Shown one piece after another: positions 6,275-14,800 of a DNA stretch of 16,987 bases (the stretch's first letter is position 1; the number at the start of each line of letters is the position of its first letter). Source of the stretch: Streptosporangiaceae bacterium. Lineage in GTDB: Bacteria; Actinomycetota; Actinomycetes; Streptosporangiales; Streptosporangiaceae. Location of the stretch: contig JASIBJ010000516.1 in NCBI GenBank assembly GCA_030045215.1, forward strand, positions 1 through 16,987, in the 5' to 3' direction. The notes under the pieces are model-generated. The model was not told where the DNA came from, did no database searches, and saw only the letters and a list, made by a program, of their open reading frames with translations. The position numbers and the translations under genes are program-made.

Positions 6275-7756
6275 ATGGCCAAGACCAGTCCCGATCTGAT
6301 AGTCGGCGCCGCCACCGGCGAACTAGCGCACGGCTCACTGCGCCTGTGGGATGCGATCGCGATATCGGTGTCGGTGCTAGCGCCCGGCATGGCGATGCTG
6401 CTGAACGTCTCGGGCGTCGCCACCACGGCCGGCGGATCCACGCCGCTGGCCTTCGTGCTCGGCGGCGTCGCCTGCCTTGCCCTGGCGTTCGTGGTCATCG
6501 GCTTCACGCGCCGGATGGCCTCGGCCGGGTACGCCTATACCTACGCCAGCCGCAGCCTCGGCCGGGAAGCCGGGTTCATGGCCGGCTGGCTGTACTTCTT
6601 CGGGTTCATCTGCTTCGTGCCGATGACGATGTCGGGCGTCGGCTACCTCGCCACCGACCTGCTCGGGATCGGGACCGGATGGTGGATCGCGTTCTTCTTC
6701 CTCGGCATGGTCCTGTTCGTCCTGCTGTCGGTGGTCAGGATCAAGGTCACCACCAGGGTGCAGCTGATCGTCGGGATCGCCACCGTGGCCATCATCGTGC
6801 TCGTCGACCTGATCACCACCTCCAAGGGCGGCCTGCACGGCCAGGCGGCGGGCGCGTTCACCTTCGGCCACACCCTCACCGGCGGGTTCAACGGCGTCTT
6901 CTACGGCATCATCCTCGGCGTTACCTCCTACATCGGGTTTGAGACAGCCGCCGACTTCGGTGAGGAAACGGCCCAGCCCCGCAAGTACATCCCCATCGCC
7001 GTGATCGTCGCGACCCTATTCGCCGTCATCTTCTACGTCTGGACCACCTACTCCGAGACGATCGGCTTCGGGCTGGCGAACGGCTCGAAGTTCGCGAACG
7101 ACCCGGTCGCGCTGCAGACGATCGCGACCACGTTCGTCGGCTCCTGGCTCGGAACGCTGGTCCTGATCGGCGGAATGTGCTCGGCATTCATCGTCTGCGT
7201 CGCCTGCGCGACCGCCGCCGCCCGCACCCTGTTCGCGATGGGCCGGGAGGGCGTGCTGCCCCGCGCGTTCGCCCGGACCCACCACCGGTTCAAGACGCCG
7301 GTGAACGCCGTGCTGACGGTCACGATCGTCTCGGTGCTCATGGCCCTGCTCATGGGCTACCCGCTCTACGACAGCGCGTTCGGCCGGCCGTTCAGCAACT
7401 ACTACTTCTGGGCGACGGTCGGCACCCTGGCGATCATCGTCGTCTACGCGATGCTGTGCTTCGGCGGCATCGTGTTCTTCTACCGGACGAGGGCTACACG
7501 CCGCTGGAACCCGATCGTGCATGTCCTCGTTCCGCTGATCGGCGCGGCCGTCTTCGGCGCCGCCCTGTACGGCTCGATCTACCCGGCTCCGCCAGGGATC
7601 CTCAAGTGGACCCCTTACGTCGCCGGCGTCTGGCTGGTGCTGGGCATCGGCGTGCTGCTATGGCTGCGCGCGCGGCGGCCAGAGTCGGTGGCCCAGATCG
7701 GCTCGATCCTCGGCGAGGAGGGCGGCGTCGAGGCCGCCGTGCTCGACAAGGCGTGA
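6275..7756 (+). CDS. APC-superfamily amino acid/amine permease
   Basis: The 493-residue protein is an integral membrane transporter of the amino acid-polyamine-organocation superfamily. I count about twelve hydrophobic segments, from the first near residues 27-50 to the last near 445-465, with the expected short cytoplasmic ends. TM1 carries the small-residue stretch SVLAPGMAML and TM6 the segment SYIGFETAADFGEET, both typical of APC substrate-binding helices; the Glu-rich end of TM6 and the RKYIPIAV that follows are family hallmarks. It should import an amino acid or amine by proton symport or exchange. The ATG at 6275 has GAGAGGA upstream. The stop overlaps the next gene's GTG by four bases. 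It probably supplies the substrate of the ligase and oxidase. Confidence 0.93.
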   Translation: MAKTSPDLIVGAATGELAHGSLRLWDAIAISVSVLAPGMAMLLNVSGVATTAGGSTPLAFVLGGVACLALAFVVIGFTRRMASAGYAYTYASRSLGREAGFMAGWLYFFGFICFVPMTMSGVGYLATDLLGIGTGWWIAFFFLGMVLFVLLSVVRIKVTTRVQLIVGIATVAIIVLVDLITTSKGGLHGQAAGAFTFGHTLTGGFNGVFYGIILGVTSYIGFETAADFGEETAQPRKYIPIAVIVATLFAVIFYVWTTYSETIGFGLANGSKFANDPVALQTIATTFVGSWLGTLVLIGGMCSAFIVCVACATAAARTLFAMGREGVLPRAFARTHHRFKTPVNAVLTVTIVSVLMALLMGYPLYDSAFGRPFSNYYFWATVGTLAIIVVYAMLCFGGIVFFYRTRATRRWNPIVHVLVPLIGAAVFGAALYGSIYPAPPGILKWTPYVAGVWLVLGIGVLLWLRARRPESVAQIGSILGEEGGVEAAVLDKA

Positions 7757-8886
7757 CCGCACCGTCCGGTGCCAGGCTCGCGCTGATCGATCACCACGTG
7801 CATGGGGTCGTCACCACCGAGCCTGACCGTGAAGGCATTGAGTCGATGCTGACGGAGGCGGCGGTGCCCGGGCTGCCGGGTACCACCGCCTTCGACACCC
7901 AGCTCGGCTTTGCGGTGCGCCGTTGGTGCGCCCCGCTGCTTGACCTGGATCCGCTGGTGCCCGCCGCCGCGTACGTTCGCCGGCGGCTGGAGATCGGCGG
8001 CCGCGAGAGCGCGCGCCGGCTGCTCACGGCGGCGCAGGTCGACGCCTGGCTGGTCGACACTGGCTACCAGAGTGATGCCGTCACGACCCCAGCGGAGCTG
8101 GCCGAGCTGAGCGGGACCCCCGCGCGGGAGGTCGCCCGGCTTGAGTCCATCGCGGAGCGGGTGGCCGACTCGGGCGTGAGAGCCCACGGTTTCGGTGACG
8201 CGCTGACCGACGCCGTGCGAGAGGCTGCGGGCGCCGCCGTCGGCTTCAAGTCGATCGCCGCCTACCGCGGCGGGCTCAGCCTCGAGCCGGCCCGCCCCCG
8301 GCCCTCCGAGATCGCCGCCGCGGCCGGCCGCTGGATGCGCGAGGTCGAGCACGCAGGATCCGCACGGCTGGAAGACCAGATCCTGATCCGGCACGGGATC
8401 TGGGCCGCGCTCGACACCGGCCGGCCGCTGCAGCTGCACACCGGCTACGGCGACGCCGACTCGCGGCTGCACCTGGCCGATCCGTCCCTGCTGCACGACT
8501 TCCTCGCGGCCAGCCAGCACACCGGGACCGCGGTCATCCTCCTGCACTGCTACCCCTACCACCGGCAGGCCGGGGCCCTGGCGAACCTGTTCCCGCACGT
8601 CTACATGGACGTGGGCGAGGCGCTGAACCACGTCGGCGCTCGGTCGGCGGCCGTACTGGCCGAGGCGCTGGAGCTCACTCCGTTCCACAAGATGCTTTAT
8701 TCCTCCGACGCGTTCGGTCTGCCTGAGCTCCATTACCTGGGCGCGGCCGGGTTCCGCCGCGACATCGGCACCGTGACGGGCGCGTTCGTTGCCGAAGGCG
8801 CCTGGTCCGCCGACGACGCCGAACGCGTCAGCCAGATGATCGGCGCCGGCAATGCCCGGCGCGTCTACAAGCTGGCGTCTGGCTGA
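7753..8886 (+). CDS. FluG-type amidohydrolase (amidohydrolase-2 family)
   Basis: The 377-residue TIM-barrel metallohydrolase shows the ordered metal ligands of the superfamily: the HxH of DHHVHG (His15, His17), Lys166 in VGFKSIAAYR, His229 in LQLHTGYGD, His265 in LLHCYPYHR and Asp319 in YSSDAFGLPE. It resembles the N-terminal half of FluG proteins, whose C-terminal half is a glutamine synthetase-like domain; here the two are separate genes in one operon. The likely reaction is hydrolysis of an amide or a related C-N or C-C bond. The GTG at 7753 overlaps the permease TGA (GTGA), which sets the start against the much longer open frame upstream. Downstream, a 31-base gap separates it from the convergent amine oxidase. 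Confidence 0.88.
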   Translation: MTAPSGARLALIDHHVHGVVTTEPDREGIESMLTEAAVPGLPGTTAFDTQLGFAVRRWCAPLLDLDPLVPAAAYVRRRLEIGGRESARRLLTAAQVDAWLVDTGYQSDAVTTPAELAELSGTPAREVARLESIAERVADSGVRAHGFGDALTDAVREAAGAAVGFKSIAAYRGGLSLEPARPRPSEIAAAAGRWMREVEHAGSARLEDQILIRHGIWAALDTGRPLQLHTGYGDADSRLHLADPSLLHDFLAASQHTGTAVILLHCYPYHRQAGALANLFPHVYMDVGEALNHVGARSAAVLAEALELTPFHKMLYSSDAFGLPELHYLGAAGFRRDIGTVTGAFVAEGAWSADDAERVSQMIGAGNARRVYKLASG

Positions 8887-8917
8887 CCCTCCCCGCGCGC
8901 CCGGCAGGGCTGGCCGG

Positions 8918-10852
8918 CTACTCGCCGCAGGAGCCCTCGGGGCTGGCAGGCGGCACGTCAAGGGCGGGGTTGCGGTCGAAGAAGCCGGCCGGCCGCAATG
9001 CAAAGCCAACCCGCTCGGCCGGCATCACCGGCCAGTCCTCAGGCCGGGGGATGTGGTGGCTCCCGAGCGTGTACCAGAGCACGAGGTCGGCGTCTTCGGT
9101 CGGCCGGTCGGCCCGGGTCCAGGCGGGCAGCCCGCTGGACCCCGGATCCTGGTTCGGGTAGTCCCCGGCCGGATAGCGCTCGGCCGGGTCAAACGGCGTC
9201 ACCCACAGGTGCTGCGTCATGAACCCGGCCCGGCTCAGGATCGGCGCGCCGGGCTGGGCGAACGGCAGCACGTTGCTGCCGGGGACCAGCTTGTAGCCAA
9301 CCGGCTCGCCGAGGCGGCCGCTTGCATGCGGGTTCACCACCAGCCAATAGCGCGCTTTCAGCGGGTCGACGCGGCGCTGCGCCTGCAGCTCGGAACCGAG
9401 CAGCCGGCGCCGGGTGACGAACGCGTTGCTGGCCGGGTTGTCAGGCCCGGGTGGCGCGGGCTCCGTGTCGACCTCGTAGACCGAGTTCCCGGTCCCATCC
9501 ACCGTCATATGCAGCCGTACGCAGAAGAAATGCTGGTGGTAAGGGGCGAAGACCCCGTCGTCGACCCGCGTGCCGTAACTGGGCGCCGCCTGTCCGGGGG
9601 CCAGGCCGGAGGTGAGCATGACGCCGGTGAGCCTAACCTCGGCCTCGATGCTGCCGTCCAGACCGAAGTACCAGTAAAACGCGTACTCATAGTTGCCGAT
9701 GGTGACGACCGAGCTCACCACCAGTCGGCGGGCTCGCCGCACTTCGACGCGGCCCGAGACGGGGTCGCAGTGCTTCCACAGCACCCCCGCGTCCTCCTCG
9801 TGCAGGCAGATGGCGCGGGGGATCGTGTTCGGCTGACCCAAGCTGTCGCACAAGTCCACGTCGAAGTACCTGATAGAGCCCAGGCAGTCGCAGCCGAGGG
9901 CCAGCGAGTTCGTCAGCGGGCCGAGTCCGTACTCGCCGACGTCGAAAGCGTTCGTCCAGCAGTGCGGCGGGCGCGGATCCGCGTACGGGATGACCAGCTC
10001 GGCGAACGAGGCGCGGTAGCAGATCGGGCGCTCGCGGCCCTGGTCGAGATAGCGGATGTGGTGCAGCACGAGACCTTCCCTGGGCGAGAAGCCGACCAGG
10101 AAACGCCACCGCTGCCATGCCACCTCGCGGCCGGTGACGGTGAAGCTGACCCCCTCGGGCTGGTGCACCTGCAGCGGCTTAAGGTCGGCGCGCAGCGGCC
10201 CGATCCGCTCCGGCACGTAGTCTCCGCGACCGGGGGCGAGCGGCGTCACGCCGTAGTCATCAACGCGGACCACCTGCATCGCCGCCAGGTCTACAAGCGC
10301 GTAGAGCCCCTCCACCGGCCGTGCGTACGGGTTGTCGCCCGGCTCGGCCAGGTAGAACGAGAGCGTCCAGGCGATTCGGCGCCCGGTGAATTCCGCCGGC
10401 GTAAACGTGCCGATGCCCCACGCCTCGATGAGTACCTGCTCCGGGCTGGAGATCCCGCGCCGGGCCAGCCCGGCCAGGTATCGCGGATCCGCCCGCACCG
10501 TGCTCTCGCACTCGGCGAACTCCTCAGGGCCGATGGCTGGCTGCACGCCAGCGACCAGGCGCCTGCTCACGATTTGCCGGCCGGACAGCGCGACGATGGT
10601 CTCGTGCGTCGCGCCCTCCCCCGGCTCGAACGTGACCACCTGAGCCTGCCGACGCGGTGCTGCGCCCGGCCGCCAGGCCAGTACCTCCGCCCGAGGCGGC
10701 TCGCGCAGGCTGACATCGACGATCCTGGTGGTCGGGCTCACGTGCCCGGCGCTCCGCAGCACAGCCAAGACCTCGCCCAGCTCCTGGCGGGTCAGCGGCT
10801 CCAACGGGTGGCGCCCGGCCTCGCCTGGCACCGTCACGGCCTGCGCCTGCAC
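8918..10852 (-). CDS. Copper-containing primary amine oxidase (TPQ enzyme)
   Basis: The 644-residue protein is the size of bacterial amine oxidases such as Arthrobacter globiformis AGAO. The topaquinone precursor is Tyr388 in TIGNYEY, the catalytic base is Asp304 in NAFDVGEYG, and the copper ligands are His439 and His441 (YHQHFF) and His599 or His600 in SHHIPRPEDWP. It oxidises RCH2NH2 to the aldehyde with release of ammonia and hydrogen peroxide; the cofactor self-assembles from Tyr, copper and oxygen. No signal peptide is visible, so it is cytoplasmic, as AGAO is. The residue two before the base is Ala302, where I recall the AGAO gate Tyr. The GTG at 10852 lacks a good ribosome-binding site; GTGs at codons 6 and 8 are alternatives. 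No aldehyde dehydrogenase gene is visible here. Confidence 0.95.
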   Translation of the reverse strand: MQAQAVTVPGEAGRHPLEPLTRQELGEVLAVLRSAGHVSPTTRIVDVSLREPPRAEVLAWRPGAAPRRQAQVVTFEPGEGATHETIVALSGRQIVSRRLVAGVQPAIGPEEFAECESTVRADPRYLAGLARRGISSPEQVLIEAWGIGTFTPAEFTGRRIAWTLSFYLAEPGDNPYARPVEGLYALVDLAAMQVVRVDDYGVTPLAPGRGDYVPERIGPLRADLKPLQVHQPEGVSFTVTGREVAWQRWRFLVGFSPREGLVLHHIRYLDQGRERPICYRASFAELVIPYADPRPPHCWTNAFDVGEYGLGPLTNSLALGCDCLGSIRYFDVDLCDSLGQPNTIPRAICLHEEDAGVLWKHCDPVSGRVEVRRARRLVVSSVVTIGNYEYAFYWYFGLDGSIEAEVRLTGVMLTSGLAPGQAAPSYGTRVDDGVFAPYHQHFFCVRLHMTVDGTGNSVYEVDTEPAPPGPDNPASNAFVTRRRLLGSELQAQRRVDPLKARYWLVVNPHASGRLGEPVGYKLVPGSNVLPFAQPGAPILSRAGFMTQHLWVTPFDPAERYPAGDYPNQDPGSSGLPAWTRADRPTEDADLVLWYTLGSHHIPRPEDWPVMPAERVGFALRPAGFFDRNPALDVPPASPEGSCGE

Positions 10853-10884
10853 GGTCCGGTTCCGCGTCCGCCCCGACGGTGTGC

Positions 10885-11042
10885 GGCAAGGACTCCGGCA
10901 CCGTTAACCACCACCGCAGTGTCGCACATCCCGTACTCGACCATCAGGGCCAGTTCCCGCGCCAGAATGGGGTCCGGGTTGCACGGCGTGGCCCCGTCGG
11001 TGCGGCCGCGATCGTCGTGCCCGACCTGACCGCGGCCGGGCG
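10885..11042 (-). pseudogene. Frameshifted remnant of an M38-type amidohydrolase gene
   Basis: The gap between the lactonase stop and the amine oxidase is not empty. On the minus strand one frame reads AAVRSGTTIAA (from about 11036) and, after one missing base near 11003, a second frame reads TDGATPCNPDPILAREL and then ALMVEYGM. Restoring a single G gives IAAGTDGATPCNP, very like the metal-Asp GTD strand and the following ELALMVE-GM helix of imidazolonepropionase/prolidase-type amidohydrolases. Similarity fades after about 10925. The N-terminal bulk is missing, and the scrap begins directly at the lactonase stop, so a deletion joint probably lies there. This rests on pattern recognition of a short segment. 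Confidence 0.5.
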
Positions 11043-11801
11043 CTACCGGTAGGACAGCGTGGAGTAGCGCAGGGTCTTGGCCTGGTGCGGATCGTGACCG
11101 TAGATCATCGAGGCGCTTTCCCGCTTGGCCAGGTCACGCAGCGCCAGCGCGGAAACCTTGGCCCTCTCCGGGTCGGCCTGGCCGCCCCACGCGTCGTGAT
11201 CGTAGTTCTCCTGGCAGTAGACCGCGTCCCCGCAGATGATCATGTTGCCGGTCTCGGGCAGGCGTACCAGCACGGACTGGTGCGCGGGTGCGTGACCCGG
11301 CGTGGGGATCACCTCGACACCGGGGAACAAGGTGGTCTCGCCGTCGATGAGCTCGTAGCTCAGCGCGGGCAGGTTCCAGTACTGGTTCGGGAACGAGGGA
11401 TTGTCCTTGGCAAACTCGTAGTGCTCGCGCTGCACGAAGAAGGTCGCATCCTTCAGCAGGTCGTTATTGCCGGCATGGTCGAAGTGCAGATGCGTGTTGA
11501 TCACGTACTTGATGTCGCCGGGCGGGATGTCCAGTTCAGCCAGCCGCCAGAGCAGGCTGTCCTCCTTGCGCATGTCCGGCACGAGCAGGTCCGCCGTCGG
11601 AGTGCCGCGCCAGGTGCGGTCCGGATCGGAGATGTGCACCCGGTTCATGCCCGTGTCGACCAGCGCCAGCGATCCGTCGTCGAGGTGAATCAGGTAGGCC
11701 GGTACCGGAATGTGGATGCGCTTGCCGTCAGCGATCCCCGGCGCGATGACCTCGTAGTTACAGCAGCAGCCGCCCAGAGGCAGTATGTACAGCTCCATCA
11801 T
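11043..11801 (-). CDS. Metallo-beta-lactamase-fold lactonase (AiiA/AttM-like)
   Basis: The 252-residue protein has the dinuclear-metal motif THLHFDHAG (His104, His106, Asp108, His109), PGH (His170), GDAVY (Asp192, Tyr195) and YGHD (His236). The spacing matches the acyl-homoserine lactonase AiiA almost residue for residue, including the active-site Tyr. Related enzymes open acyl-homoserine lactones (quorum quenching) or gamma-butyrolactone (BlcC/AttM). A run of three cysteines (12-14) near the N-terminus is unusual. Two tandem ATGs (11801, 11798) are possible; the AGGAG sits four bases from the first and seven from the second, so 11798 may be the real start. It follows the Lhr gene by 31 bases in the same direction. 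The substrate could be a signal lactone or a lactone from the amine pathway. Confidence 0.88.
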   Translation of the reverse strand: MMELYILPLGGCCCNYEVIAPGIADGKRIHIPVPAYLIHLDDGSLALVDTGMNRVHISDPDRTWRGTPTADLLVPDMRKEDSLLWRLAELDIPPGDIKYVINTHLHFDHAGNNDLLKDATFFVQREHYEFAKDNPSFPNQYWNLPALSYELIDGETTLFPGVEVIPTPGHAPAHQSVLVRLPETGNMIICGDAVYCQENYDHDAWGGQADPERAKVSALALRDLAKRESASMIYGHDPHQAKTLRYSTLSYR

Positions 11802-11832
11802 TCCTCTCCTGCCATGAGTGCTTAGCCACCCG

Positions 11833-14800
11833 CTAGGCGGCGGCGCCGTCCACGTACGTCACCGTGTTCGCGCCGATGGCCGGAACGCGCGGACCCGGCA
11901 GGACTATGCCGGTCAGGTTGAGCGGGTCGGCCGCCGAGATGCACGCGGTCTCGCCGTTGTGCTGCTGCCTGCGGACCAGCTTGAGGACGTCGATCGCGTC
12001 CGGGTGGGCGTACTGCTCACCACTGAACCCGGTGACGAACCGGCCGCCGCGCACCGTGTCGCGTGCCTCCATCCGGCGGAACGCCCACAGGACGTCACGC
12101 CACGGCACCGCGATCGGCTCCCGGACGAACAGGTCCCTGAACACCACGCCCCAGCGCACCGCAAGCTGCTGCGCCACCGCCTCGGCCAGCTCGTCCCGGT
12201 CGGCGCCGGCCAGTGGCGCCGGCAGCATCGACCAGCGTCCCGAGGCCCCGGTGCTGCCCCCCAGGCCTCTGCGCAGCCCTCGCGTCGGCGCGTACCGCTC
12301 GGGTGCCCCGCGCCGCAGCAGCAGCCTGACCGCACGGAATCCGTCCGCGGTGACCAGCCCGCGTGCGACCGCGTCCCAGAGCGCCTCGTCGACGTCGGAG
12401 GGAAGCCGCCCCGTCAGCGTGGCCAGGTCGGCGCGGAATAGCGCGCCGTGCTCGCGCAGCGCATCCAGCACCTCCCTGGTACGGCCCGCAGCAGGCTCCG
12501 CCGGAACGAGCTCGCCGCGGGCCGCCCGCAGCAGCCAGGGCAGGTCGTCCCGCACGGCCAGCGTGATCGGCGTCGCCCTGGATGGGACCAGGCCGCTGCG
12601 CCGCGGTTCTGCCTCTGGCTCGCTGTCACGGATCGAGAGCCGGCCCCAGCATGCCTGGCCGGACATGCACAGCTCGTCCAGCCACTCGCGGCGGTAACCC
12701 TCGACCCGCGCCGCCAGCACCGAATGCTCCCACGCCCCGGTGGCGAGCTCGAATCCCTGCAGCTGCTCGATCACCGACAGCACCCCGAACCGGCCCTCGC
12801 GCCTGGTGCCGTTGGTCACGTGCTGCCAGCGGAGCAGGAACCGCATGAAATCCTGCGGCGTGACCGGCTCGACCTCGCGCCGACGGCGCTGTCTGGTATA
12901 GGCATGGATGCGCGACAGCAGCCGGCGCGAGCAGAACTCCTCAGGGCCGGCAGGCCCGCGGAAATGGCCACGGAGCGCGAAGCCCTCAGCCTCCAGCGCG
13001 GCTAGCCCTCGCACCACCAGCGGCTCTCCCAGCCCGGACGCGGCCGAGAGCTCCGCGGCGGTCGACGGGCCGCGGCACTCCAGGTGGCCTCGGAGGAGAT
13101 CGGCCGCTGCGCTCTCCTCGTCGGGCGGCTCATCCGGAACAGGACAGGGATGGCGGGGAACGAACTCGGCTCCGGGGAACAGTGCCCGCACCGCCGGCAG
13201 TCGCTCCACGGCCGACCACAGGACACCCGCCCCGGCCTGGCTCTCGACTGCGCGCCGCCCCGCGACCAGCGTCTCGAACCACGGCCGCCAGGCCTGCTCG
13301 GGACGCATCGCGACGAGGTTCATCAGCAGGTCATGCAGCTCGTGCTCGTCGCGAGGGTCGGGCCGGACCTGCTCGGCGACCCGCTCGATCGCATCGGCGT
13401 CCAGCGTTCCGAGCTCATGCGCCTCCACCGGCAGGCCGCGGCGCAGCGGCACCGCACGGCTGCGGCGCTCCTCCAGCGGCGCGTCGTCCAGGAACGTGAA
13501 GGGCCGGCCGTTGAGGATCTCGTGGGCCAGCACCGAAGGCTCAGTGGTGTCGCGCACGACGACAGACACGCGACCCGACTCGATCCCGGCGACCAGATCC
13601 TTGAGGCCGTCGATGTCCATGGCGTCGTGCAGGCAGTCGTGCAGCGTCTGCCTGACCAGCAGGTGATCGGGAATCTCCAGGGGCCCTGGCGCGACGTTCT
13701 CCTGGCAGGCCGCTAGCGTCGGGAACACCGCGGCCATCAGGTCGTCGGCCTCCATCCGCTGGATGGCAGGCGGGTTCTTACGGCCACCGCGCCAGCGCAG
13801 CACGGCCAGCGAGGTGTTCAGGTTCCACCGCCATCGGGCCGGGAACAGCGGCGCGGTGAGGACAGCCTGCCTGACCACCTCTTCGACCGTCCCCGAGGCC
13901 AGAAACTTCGGCACGCGGTCGAGCGGGAAGCTGTGCTGCGGGCCGAGTGACAGCAGGATCGCGTTGTCGCTCGCGGCAGCCTGGAGTTCGAAGTCGAACG
14001 TCACGCAGAACCGTTTGCGCAGTGCCAGCCCGAGCGCGCGGTTCAGCCGGGCGCCGAACGGCGTGTGCCCGACGAGCTGCATACCGCCCGCGTCGTCAAA
14101 GAACCGCTCGAGCACGATTGTGTCCATTGTCGGCAGGACGCCAAGCTGGGCCAGGCCGGCGCTGAGGTACGCGGCGATCATCTCGGCGGCGGCTTCGCCG
14201 ATCCCGCACTCCGCCAGGAGCCAGCGGACCGCCGCGGCCTGCCCGCCCGCCGCCAGCTGCTCCGCGACGGCCGACCGGATCTCGCAGACCTCGTCGGACA
14301 GCTCGGCCGTGCGGCCGGGGGCCTCGCCCAGCCAGAACGGCACCGACGGCGGCGCGCCCTGGGCATCGACGACCCTGACGATCCCCGGCTCGACCCGGCG
14401 GATCCGCCAGGACGTCGTGCCGAGCAGGAACACGTCGCCAGCCATGCTCTCGATCGCCCAGTCCTCGTTCACCGTCCCCACCACGGCGTCGTCGGGCTCG
14501 GCCAGCACCCGGTAGTCTCCGAGCTCGGGAATCGCGCCGCCGGATGTGAGCGCGGCCATGCGCGCACCCCGACGGCCGCGCAACTGCCCGCTGACCTGGT
14601 CCCGGTGCACGTAGGCGGCCCGGCGACCGCGGCCGGTCCTGATGCCCTCCGACACCATGTCGGTGACGATCTCAAAGTCCGCGGCCGAGACCTCCGCGAA
14701 CGGTGCCGCGCCCCGCACGAGCACGAGCAGCTCGTCCGCGGTCCACTCCTGCGTCGCGCACTCGGCCACGACCTGCTGGGCCAGGATGTCCAGGGGGCAC

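Noticed and set aside
8887..8917. A bidirectional terminator between the convergent amidohydrolase and amine oxidase genes
   Set aside because: I could find only short GC-rich pairings in the 31-base gap, none forming a convincing stem followed by a T-tract.
7615..9009. A 464-codon minus-strand open frame antisense to the permease end and the amidohydrolase
   Set aside because: It runs opposite two well-supported genes and shows no recognisable motif.
8852..11029. A 725-codon open frame on the plus strand, antisense to the amine oxidase and the gap beyond it
   Set aside because: Its product is low-complexity Arg/Pro/Gly/Ala-rich sequence without any domain, and the opposite strand encodes a complete copper amine oxidase with all catalytic residues. 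Such antisense frames are common at high GC.
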